A DNA stretch of 64,000 nt from Thermothielavioides terrestris NRRL 8126. Its lineage: Eukaryota; Ascomycota; Sordariomycetes; Sordariales; Chaetomiaceae. Numbering within the stretch: position 1 is the first letter of the stretch; every line of letters starts with the position of its first letter. This document shows, piece after piece, positions 10,947 through 19,107 of this stretch. The notes beneath the pieces were generated by a model. The model had not been told where the DNA came from. It ran no database searches and saw only the letters and a list, made by a program, of their open reading frames with translations. Position numbers and translations under genes: made by a program. The stretch covers positions 9,033,501 to 9,097,500 of the forward strand of contig NC_016458.1 of NCBI RefSeq assembly GCF_000226115.1. The letters run 5' to 3'.

Positions 10947-12695
10947 ATGAAGTCGACGCCGCCTCCTGTCCTTCCCATCGATGCGGGCTCTCCGCACGGG
11001 GACCGCGCGTCCTCGCGGAGTCGACGCTGCGTCCTTGTTTTCATCGCACTGGTCCTCCTCCTGCTTGTCCGCTTCCCAGATATCGCGTCCTTCAAGCGGT
11101 TCATCCCCTCGGCCGAGAGCGAACATGACTTCGGCTCCGGATGCGCTCAACCTGACCCCTTGTTCCCCAGCAACCACCCGGAGCTCGACAAGGCGTTCGA
11201 GCACATTTCCAGCGAGTCATTCAGGAACGCCACCATCCGCCGCCTCTCGGGCGCGGTTCAGGTCAGGACCGAGTCCTTCGACGACCTCGGAGCTATCGGA
11301 GAAGACCCGCGGTGGGATGTCTTCTACGACTTCCATCAGTATCTGGAGAAAACATTCCCGCTGATCCACGAGAAGCTGCTAGTGGAGAAGGTGAACACTC
11401 ACGGCCTGCTGTACACGTGGAAAGGCAGCGATGAGTCGCTGAAGCCGACTCTCCTCATGGCCCACCAGGACACCGTGCCTGTCCCGCCCGAGACCGTGCC
11501 CGATTGGACGTATCCTCCGTGGAGTGGCGCCTATGACGGAAAGAATATCTGGGGCCGCGGCGCCAGCGACTGCAAGAACCAGCTGATTGCAGCCATGGAG
11601 ACGCTCGAGCTGCTGCTTGAGGCCGGCTTCCAGCCGAAGCGGACGATCCTCCTCTCTTTCGGCTTCGATGAAGAGTGCTCCGGCACCCGTGGGGCGTCGC
11701 ACCTCGCCGCATTCATCCAGGAGCGATATGGAAAGGACGGCATCGCTGTGATTGTTGACGAAGGCAGCAGTTTCGAGTACGCGTGGGGGACTCTCTTTGC
11801 GAAGCCCGGCACGGCGGAGAAGGGATACACGGACGTGCACATCACCGTTCGGGCGCCAGGCGGCCACTCCTCCGTTCCAACAGACCACACCAGCATCGGG
11901 ATCCTCAGCGAGTTGATTACTCGCATCGAATCCGAGCAGTACCGAACCCGCCTTGTGGACTCGAACCCCTACTACACCCAGCTCCAGTGCGGCGCGGCAT
12001 ACTCGCCCGAATTCCCCAGCAAGCTCAAGAAGCTGCTGCGCCGCCGTCTCTCTTCAGCTTCCTCCCCCCACGGCACCTGCAAGGCCAAACCGGACCATCT
12101 CGCCCTCGAGGCGGCCAAGCAGGGCCCGGCCATCAAGTATCTGATGCAGACCTCGCAGGCCGTCGACGTCATCTCAGGCGGCATCAAAGTCAACGCGCTG
12201 CCGGAGCGGGCCACGGCGGTGGTCAACCACCGCATCAACATCGGCGAGACCACGCAGGTGGTCAAGGACCGGCTGGCGGTGCTGGCGGGCGCCGTCGCGC
12301 GGAAGCACAACCTGACGCTGCACGCGTTCGACGGCAAGGAGGAGCCGTCCTCCATCATCCTCTCGCCGTCGGCCCACGAGCTGGAAGCCGCGCCGGTCAC
12401 GCCCGCCGACGGCTCCATCAGGGGCCCCTTCTCGGTCCTGGCCGGCACGACGCGCGCCCTCTACGGCGAGGAGGTGGTCGTCACGCCGGGCATCATGACG
12501 GGCAATACGGACACGAGGTACTACTGGGACCTGACGAGACACATCTTCCGGTTTGCGCCGGGGCTGGACCCGGAGGATGGGCCCGGCCTGGGGGCCATCC
12601 ATACGGTGGACGAGCGAGTGAGCGTGCTGAATCATGTCAACTCGGTGAAGTGGTTCACGTTGTTTGTGAGGAATATGGATGAGGCCGAGTTGTAG
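10947..12695 (+). CDS. Vacuolar carboxypeptidase S-like M20 metallopeptidase
   Basis: A single exon of 582 residues. The start is the ATG beginning MKSTPPPVL; the frame is open upstream but has only a TTG. Residues about 28-43 form one hydrophobic segment after an Arg-rich stretch, fitting a type II signal anchor with the enzyme in the vacuole lumen, as in yeast Cps1. M20 zinc residues are visible in order: His173 with Asp175 (AHQDTVP), bridging Asp208 (GRGASDCKN), catalytic Glu242 with Glu243 (FDEECSG), Asp271 (VIVDEGSS) and His552 (GAIHTVDERV). The lid and dimerisation domain lies between about 285 and 450. Members of this family cleave C-terminal residues from peptides such as Cbz-Gly-Leu. 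All key residues and the usual length of about 580 are present, so it should be functional. Confidence 0.93.
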   Translation: MKSTPPPVLPIDAGSPHGDRASSRSRRCVLVFIALVLLLLVRFPDIASFKRFIPSAESEHDFGSGCAQPDPLFPSNHPELDKAFEHISSESFRNATIRRLSGAVQVRTESFDDLGAIGEDPRWDVFYDFHQYLEKTFPLIHEKLLVEKVNTHGLLYTWKGSDESLKPTLLMAHQDTVPVPPETVPDWTYPPWSGAYDGKNIWGRGASDCKNQLIAAMETLELLLEAGFQPKRTILLSFGFDEECSGTRGASHLAAFIQERYGKDGIAVIVDEGSSFEYAWGTLFAKPGTAEKGYTDVHITVRAPGGHSSVPTDHTSIGILSELITRIESEQYRTRLVDSNPYYTQLQCGAAYSPEFPSKLKKLLRRRLSSASSPHGTCKAKPDHLALEAAKQGPAIKYLMQTSQAVDVISGGIKVNALPERATAVVNHRINIGETTQVVKDRLAVLAGAVARKHNLTLHAFDGKEEPSSIILSPSAHELEAAPVTPADGSIRGPFSVLAGTTRALYGEEVVVTPGIMTGNTDTRYYWDLTRHIFRFAPGLDPEDGPGLGAIHTVDERVSVLNHVNSVKWFTLFVRNMDEAEL

Positions 12696-13512
12696 AGCGT
12701 TATCACGGCTTGGGACTGAACTAGCACGGCAACTGGGTGGCTGAGGATTAGAAGCGTAATATGTGCGGGGTAGCTGGCGCTTGACCGCTGATTGAGTCGT
12801 AGTAAATGTTAGAAAGAAGTGACCCCTGAAAAGTATTCCCTCGCGTGGTGGACGTGCTTCGATCCCGGATTTTGGGGTCACGGGCTGCTGATAAACAAGA
12901 CGGTATCCTAGGTGCTATACGCCCGTTCCTCACGACTTAGCAGTGTGGCGTTCCTGGCCCACCTTACCCAGCTAGAACACTAGAGCCTCAGAGGAGGAGA
13001 ATGGAGTAGAAGCCCCTGCTTGCAGTTTAATAGAGCAATGTTCGCGCAGTAAGAGCCACTCAGGCCAGCCCTTTCATCGAAGCCATGTTTCAGAAGGGAA
13101 CACAAAACTCCATGAATCCACCAATGATGAGCATTGGCAGTGACACTCTGGCCTCCCACTGGCTGCGGACAAGCCAAGTGGAGGTGGTCCGGCGGCTCGG
13201 TCCCGCTCGCGATTCTCGGGCATCGGGGCTTTGTGGCGCCGTATCACAGCTGCTCGTTGTGATATGTCTTGGGCCGATCAGCCCATGATGCCGCTTGACG
13301 ATTGGATTCGGGCTTGAGAAGCACCCGGCGTACATGACTGTCTTCGTGGAAATCGGCTCAGGACTGCAGTGTGTAGGTATATGAGCTTGAGTTGCCCCTC
13401 AGTCGGGCTCGGAAGCCGGACTTACCCTCAATAATGCTGTCAAATCTGTCCTTCCCTTGCTGTCGTTTGCACAACCCCAAGGACTTCAAGGCAATACCTA
13501 AGTTGGGGCATA
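12696..13512. other. Intergenic region
   Basis: About 0.8 kb between the peptidase stop and the next gene. Short open frames on both strands (for example near 13090-13335) overlap and show no motif. The last 120 bases could contain an upstream exon of the membrane-protein gene, but I could not define splice sites convincingly. Confidence 0.45.
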
Positions 13513-14106
13513 ATGCCAGCCGCTTTCACGCCGCCCGGAACACGAACCCTCAGTGTGCTACAATCCGCGGGCATACCGTACTGGACCAGTCCCCCACCAT
13601 TCCTACCGCCATTTGCAGACCCAACCAACACCAACACCAATAACAATAACAACAACAACGTCCCGGCTCCCTTCCAAACAGACCCGAGTGACCGTTCCGA
13701 CGGCACAAACCTGCCTCCCGGCATCATCGCCGCCATTGTCGTCCCCATTTTCGCCTTCTTTCTGCTCGTGACCGGCCTCTTCGCCTTCCTCCACTACCGC
13801 AGACAGAAAGCGAAGAGGGATGAGATCGCCAGGAAGGAAGAGGGCGCCTCCGCCTCGGCCGACCACGTCACGGTCTCGGGAGCACTCGATCCGCCGCCGC
13901 CATACGACGAAGTCCACCATGCGAGCCCTCGTGCAGAAGGGGAGCGGCGATGGGAACATCACAGCGATGTCAGTGGCAGCGAGGAGGAGGAGGATTCGGA
14001 AGCGATGGGGTCTCATGCGACAATCACAGATGGGTTGGACCCGGGGAGGCACCGTGACCGCAGCGAGGCGAGTTTTCCGATCATTCCGGGCTGCGGCATC
14101 ATATAA
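13513..14106 (+). CDS. Small single-pass membrane protein with PPxY motif
   Basis: A 197-residue open frame from an ATG. The order is a Pro/Thr-rich extracellular or lumenal segment with an Asn run (about 41-49), a strong transmembrane segment (about 71-94), a basic stop-transfer patch (HYRRQKAKR), then an acidic cytosolic tail with PPPPYDE (about 127-133) and an EEEED cluster. PPxY motifs bind WW domains of Rsp5/Nedd4-type ubiquitin ligases, so a role as a ligase adaptor or as regulated cargo is plausible inference. No signal peptide is visible, so an upstream exon encoding one may be missing, since similar fungal proteins usually begin with one. The family is not recognised beyond this layout. 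Confidence 0.7.
   Translation: MPAAFTPPGTRTLSVLQSAGIPYWTSPPPFLPPFADPTNTNTNNNNNNNVPAPFQTDPSDRSDGTNLPPGIIAAIVVPIFAFFLLVTGLFAFLHYRRQKAKRDEIARKEEGASASADHVTVSGALDPPPPYDEVHHASPRAEGERRWEHHSDVSGSEEEEDSEAMGSHATITDGLDPGRHRDRSEASFPIIPGCGII
13621..13663 (+). repeat. ACC/AAC trinucleotide tract coding poly-Asn
   Basis: Repeated CAACAC and AACAAC units inside the membrane-protein gene encode the Thr/Asn then poly-Asn run before the transmembrane segment. This is a likely site of length variation between strains. Confidence 0.7.
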
Positions 14107-14329
14107 TGGACGGGAAGCAAGATCGATGCAGGCTGGAGATGAAGGACGAGGTCTTCCACAAGACGCGATGTGAACATGAGCAATGATGATGGCTGGTAAT
14201 GACACACACGAGTATACCGTTGGCATAGATAAAGTAACTGAAATTTTGTCCAACCGCTTCCCTTGTCCATTCTATACAAACCAAGCAAGCCACTCATCGG
14301 CGTCGTCGCCCCTTCGACCCAGCGGAATC

Positions 14330-15496
14330 TCAGAACTCCGCGCTCTCGCCATACCGCTGGACCCCCCACTCTCGCAACCCCTCCGCCAGCGCGTCCGCAA
14401 ACGGCGCATCAAACGCCCTGCCCGATTCCATCCCCGACAGCCGGCCAGTCCGCCAGGCAAGCCAGCGCTCCAGCGCGGGCCGGCCCTCCACATCTCTGAG
14501 AATCCCAACCGCAACATCCACCACCGCCGGGTCGCCGTCGTCATCGCGCGCGTAGAACACAGTGGCGCCGCACACGCCGCAGAACGCGCGGCGCGCCCGC
14601 GCCGACGAGCGGTAGCACCGCAGCGTGCCGAACCCTTCGAGCGCGGGCGGCACGGCGGGCGGCCGCGGCGCGGAGGTCCAGGCCACGGCGTGCGTGCCCG
14701 AGACGAGGCGGCAGTCGCGGCAGACGCAGACGCGGGCGACGCGCTTGAGCGCGGCCGGCCCTGTCGCGCGGCTGCGCGGGTCGTGTTCGTCGTCGCCACC
14801 CGGGGAAGAAGGAGTGGGGCTGGCCCGGACGAAGCGCGACAGGATCGGGTCGGCGGCGTCGGCGGGCGACGGGCGCGGGAGGGCGAAGCGCACGCCGCCG
14901 CAGCGGCACCCGGCCAGGAGGGCGTCCTCGCCGACGTCCGGTTTGGGGGGCTGGTAGGTGGCGAAGGGGAAGCGCGGGTCGTCCGGGCTGGGCTGCCAGA
15001 CGTGGATGGCGCGGGAGCCGATGGAGGGCAGCCAGGTGGACAGGTTGGGCTCGGTGTCGCGGCTGGTGAAGCAGTGGGCGCGGATCTGGAAGGTGTCTTC
15101 GTCGTGTGCGGCGAAGATGGAGGTCGCCACGCGCCACTCGGGCTTGCCCGTCTCCGGGTCCGACTTCAAGTCTCTGTCGCCGATGTGACAGCCGCAGGTG
15201 CTGCAGAAGAACCGCTCACTGGGCGCTTGAGGGGAGTGGATGTAGGTCGTAAGCGACGATTCGATGGAAGACGGCGCGACAAACTCGGGCTCGATGCCTT
15301 TCGGCAGTGGCGCGTGGAAGCAGCAGAATGTCCCGTGAGTGGTGCGGCAGATGCTGCAGTGGCAGAGATGGACGGGCAGTGGAAGAGCCGAGGTCGGAAC
15401 CGTGACGGTGAAGTGCGCCGACTTGCAGTGGCACTGAGCAGTCAGTGTCTTGTATGCAGCCGGCAGCTGGTGGGGAAGGTGAAGGTCAGCGGCCAT
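14330..15496 (-). CDS. Tandem GFA/CENP-V-type zinc-binding protein
   Basis: A single exon of 388 residues from an ATG. Two GFA (glutathione-dependent formaldehyde-activating, CENP-V) modules are visible. Module one has Cys22/Cys24 (QCHCK), Cys45/Cys47/Cys50 (CHCSICR) and Cys98/Cys101 (CSTCGC). Module two has Cys197/Cys199 (GCRCGG), Cys257/Cys259/Cys262 (CVCRDCR) and Cys306/Cys309 (CGVCG). Each module therefore has the full set of ligands for two zinc ions. Family members are glutathione-binding or zinc proteins of mostly unknown substrate, and the formaldehyde-activating role is established only for the bacterial founder. The gene converges on the small membrane-protein gene, with about 220 bp between their ends. 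Confidence 0.88.
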   Translation of the reverse strand: MAADLHLPHQLPAAYKTLTAQCHCKSAHFTVTVPTSALPLPVHLCHCSICRTTHGTFCCFHAPLPKGIEPEFVAPSSIESSLTTYIHSPQAPSERFFCSTCGCHIGDRDLKSDPETGKPEWRVATSIFAAHDEDTFQIRAHCFTSRDTEPNLSTWLPSIGSRAIHVWQPSPDDPRFPFATYQPPKPDVGEDALLAGCRCGGVRFALPRPSPADAADPILSRFVRASPTPSSPGGDDEHDPRSRATGPAALKRVARVCVCRDCRLVSGTHAVAWTSAPRPPAVPPALEGFGTLRCYRSSARARRAFCGVCGATVFYARDDDGDPAVVDVAVGILRDVEGRPALERWLAWRTGRLSGMESGRAFDAPFADALAEGLREWGVQRYGESAEF

Positions 15497-16111
15497 TTTG
15501 ACGGGAGCTCCTTGGCTGGATGATTCCGCAGGCTGTTGTGAGATGACGGTTTGTGTTCATCAGAGGAGGGACACACGTCGTCATCGGCCAAGTACGCTTC
15601 TACTTACCCGCTTTTGTAAGCACCTGCTAGGCAGCAACCCCGCAGACCAAGCGCGGATGACATGAGTTGGAGTCAACCTTGAGAAAAAGCTGCCATTTCA
15701 GAGCATGGATGATCTGACCCTTATTCCCCAGTGTGTTGTATCGCAAGACTGGCGGGGGAGATTTATCGTCACGACTTGGATATCAATTGCTCAGAAATAT
15801 CCAGGATACACCCAACCACTTCTCCTGCCCGTCTGCACTTCCCCCTATATGCTCCCTAGACAATGTACGTGTGTTTTCATTTGGCTTATGATGAAACTTC
15901 CGCCGAAAACCCGTGCGAAAGTAGTAGAGCCCGCTCTTAACTTGTAGATGTACACCAAGCTCTCCATAGCTGTCTTTTGAACATCCTGCGAAGTAGGAAA
16001 GCTTCAGATTTGGAGCAAGTCGACTCAGCTCGCTCCGATGTCCTTTTAAGAACTCATAGAAGGCCATTCTTTTCTCACCGACCCGTAGATACGATGTATC
16101 CTGTTCTCCAG
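15497..16111. other. Intergenic region between two minus-strand genes
   Basis: About 0.6 kb containing the promoter side of the GFA gene and the 3' side of the next gene. Overlapping open frames near 15705-16115 on both strands have no recognisable features. Nothing else is seen. Confidence 0.45.
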
Positions 16112-16621
16112 TCAAGGGTTGTTAAACCTTGAGCCCTTGCCGCTCCAGAAGCTCTTGTCGACCTTGTCATCTACCTCCGGGTCCGCCTTGCTGTGCTTGC
16201 TCTTAAACTCCCGATTGTGCTCGTCCGCCTCGGCCTGCTGCTCGGGTGTCAGCTGGGGCTGCTGGCCCGGCACGCTGGCGTTGCTGATCTTGGGCTGCGG
16301 CGGCGCGGCGCACGAGCTTTCGAGCGGTTTGCCGCTGCCGGTCCGGCCGCGCGCGTCACCGTCGGCGAGCGTGTCCGGGAGAACGCCGGCTGTCGGACTC
16401 GACCCGGACTCGACGGCGTCTTTGCTGCGGGAGCCGCCGCTGGTGGCGCTGGGCCCTTCTGCGGATTTGGGGGACGAGGAATTGCCATTGCTGTAGCCAC
16501 GCGTTGTGCGAGACGAAGATGCTTGGATCGCAAACGACGTATGAGCGGGCAGCCTGCGTGCAGACGCAGACAGGAGGAGCATGGAGAGGGTGGGAACCCA
16601 GCGCGGTTGGAGTCGGTTCAT
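16112..16621 (-). CDS. Short, probably mitochondrial, conserved fungal protein
   Basis: 169 residues from the ATG that begins MNRLQPRWVP; the longer frame starting near 16846 adds sequence that does not look like protein. The first about 40 residues are rich in Arg, Ser, Leu and Ala and lack acidic residues, like a mitochondrial presequence. The middle is low-complexity Ser/Gly/Pro. The C-terminus is charged and compact (DEHNREFKSKHSK, then DDKVDKSFWSGKG), and this is the part most likely to be conserved. I do not recognise a named family. The location is inferred from composition only. Confidence 0.65.
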   Translation of the reverse strand: MNRLQPRWVPTLSMLLLSASARRLPAHTSFAIQASSSRTTRGYSNGNSSSPKSAEGPSATSGGSRSKDAVESGSSPTAGVLPDTLADGDARGRTGSGKPLESSCAAPPQPKISNASVPGQQPQLTPEQQAEADEHNREFKSKHSKADPEVDDKVDKSFWSGKGSRFNNP

Positions 16622-17538
16622 GGCTGCAGCTTTGTTGTTCGTGTCAAAGTGCCAAATTCCAATGTCGGAGGAAGCCGAGTTGGGGTACGAGATTTGGGGT
16701 TGCAAAAGCTGGCCAATGCCTAAAACCAGGTATAGTGGGTTGAGCTGGTGTTCTTTGAGGTCGGATTCACGGTTATCAGGAGCAATCACTGGTCTGCGAA
16801 GCTGGTCGCTGTGGTCGAACATTCCGATGACATCACCACCGCCCAAACAATGCTCCGTTAGTTACCGTCCAAACCCTTCCGCTCAATTGAGCAACGTCGC
16901 ATTTGCCCCTGGGGATCCCTCAACCGAACTGCTGGAGCTCCTGCAGTAGTACACGTAGACCGGTCACATATCTCTCGTGGACTCTCTAATTGCGCCTGTT
17001 TGATCAAACGCCGTGGCTGTGGCGGCACCTAGGAATTACACGGTAATTTAGTGCCCTTGTCGTCCATCGGATTCGCCAACGTACTATGGTGATTATAGTC
17101 GCAAGCTTAGCGTTGGATAATGCGTTTCAATTCCACGATGTGCAATCACAGAGCACCCGGCCGAGGTTCCGAGCCTGTAGTTACGGAGTATGGATGCCGA
17201 GAGGGACCTTTGAACTATCGGCGTGCCTAAACCAAACCCGGCAGATCCTTCTCAATGTCACACACCCCCGCTCGAATCATGGGGCCCAGGCACAGACGGG
17301 GTCCGTGGCACCCGTCTTCCTTCCAGCCTCACGGCATACATATGTGTAATTATGTGATACGACCACATCATGCAAAGCCGTTCCTCCGCGTCTCGCGGCC
17401 CCCACGGTTGGAGAGGGGGAGTGCTTAAAAGCTGGCCAGCACCACCACCGTGATGTTGGCCGGCACCTCCCCATCATCACCATCATCACCATTATCACCC
17501 ACAGCACGCTCACCATCTGTACTCGAGACTTTCACGAG
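16622..17538. other. Divergent intergenic (promoter) region
   Basis: About 0.9 kb between the 5' ends of the short mitochondrial-like gene and the hydrolase gene, so it probably holds both promoters. A CATCATCACC-type repeat sits at about 17470-17500, within 70 bp of the hydrolase start and probably in its 5' UTR. No further gene is seen. Confidence 0.5.
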
Positions 17539-18852
17539 ATGTCAGGCGCGGTCTCGGCGGCCACTGCTACAGCAGTGGAGGCCACTGGCGGCAGCGAGAC
17601 GAGACTCGTAATGCCAAGCCTCCCTCTCACTGAGCGCCTCAGATTCGCCGTCGTCGCCTTCCTCTGGGCCAAGCTGCTTCTCAAGTCGATGCACATGTAC
17701 AGCGAGGCCAAGAAGTACTTCGTCTCGCCGGGCGAGAAGGAACCTGACCTGGTCAAGACCTACCCTGTGCGCAAGTCTCTGGCCGTGCGGTAAGTAGGCT
17801 CCCCCCCCCCCAAACCGGGTTATTCTTATATGTTTCCGCCCCCAATCACCGAGTTTGATCTCGTAATTGAGAGTTCACCACTCCTGAATTGAGCTAACCC
17901 GAGAGCCAGCATCTTCTTCCCGCCCAACTACGACCGCTCCAACCCGTCGCCCCGATCGGCCAAACTGCCCACCCTCCTGACCATCCACGGCGGCGGCTTC
18001 GTCATCGGCCAGCCGAACGACAACGACAGCTGGAACCGGGCGTTCGCCAAGCGGCACTCCTTCCTCGTGGTGGCGCTCAACTACGCCAAGGCGCCGGCCA
18101 GCCCGTTCCCCAACGCGGTCCACGACATCGAGGCGCTGGTGGCCTGCGTCCTGGCCGACAGCACGCTCCCCGTCGACACCGAGCGCGTCGCGCTGGGCGG
18201 CTGGTCGGCGGGCGGCAACCTGGCGCTGGCGGCGGGCTCGCTGCCGTCGCTGCGGGGGCGCCTGCGCGCCGTCGTGCCGTTCTACCCGGTCGTCGACTTC
18301 GTGCCGAGCTTCGCCCTTAAGGCGCGCGCGCGCCGCTACAAGCCGTCGCTGGGCGGCTTCCGCGCGCGCGAGACCGACTTCCTGCTCTCCATGACCGACC
18401 TGTTCACCTGGGCGTACGTGCCCGCCGGCCAGCGCTGCGACAACCCGCTGCTGAGCCCCTTCTACCTGTCGCGCGCCGACCTGCCGCCGAACATCTTCAT
18501 GGTCGCCTGCGAGCTGGACATGCTGTCTATCGAGGCGTGGCGCATGGCGTGCAAGCTCGCCGGCAAGCGGGTGCCCGGCCTGGACGAGGTGGTCGGCTGC
18601 CAGGAGCCGGTCGGCAAGGGGGTGCTGATTACCGAGGGCGATGAGCGGTTTGCCTGGGAGGTGACGCTGGAGGACGGGTCGCGGTACAAGTGGCTACTGG
18701 TTCCAGACACGATTCATGGCTTTGACCAGGACCATATCGGGGAATTTACTAAAGACCCGGTGCTCCAGGAGGATGCGCAGATCAAGACGGCTAAGGTAGT
18801 GGACATGGTGGGGCAGTGGTTGTTGGACGGGCCATTGAAAGCAGAGGCTTAA
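17539..18852 (+). CDS. HSL-family alpha/beta hydrolase (esterase/lipase-like)
   Basis: Two exons, 17539-17789 and 17910-18852, give 397 residues. The intron has a GTAAGT donor, a GCTAAC branch site and a CAG acceptor, and the split Arg codon restores the frame. The oxyanion motif HGGGF starts at His110. The nucleophile elbow is GWSAGG with Ser183. Asp287 (CELDML) and His353 (DTIHGF) complete the triad. This is the hormone-sensitive-lipase-type alpha/beta hydrolase fold, which cleaves carboxylic esters. A hydrophobic stretch near residues 37-47 might associate the N-terminus with membranes. The substrate is unknown. The gene converges on the GH31 gene. Confidence 0.9.
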
Positions 18853-19107
18853 TCAACTTGAGGAAGTTGGAAATTGCTTGCAAATAGCCATTGGAAGAGG
18901 ATCAAAGAGGATCATCCTTCGCATCTCATCTCAAACCATCGGAATGTTGCTCCCTGCTGTGATAGCCTGCTTGCGGCCTAAAAAGAAAGCGGGCTTATTG
19001 GTGAGAACAGCGAGCATCAGAGAACACCGAAAGCATGCAACAAAGCCAAGAGAGAGCCGAAATAGGGCGACCCCGAGGTATCCAGGCGACTGCGACACAC
19101 CACGCAC

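Noticed and set aside
13090..13335. 81-codon minus-strand open frame between two plus-strand genes
   Set aside because: Overlaps an opposite frame of similar length and shows no features.
16622..16846. N-terminal extension of the short mitochondrial-like protein
   Set aside because: The added 75 residues do not look like protein and precede a better ATG followed by a presequence-like segment.
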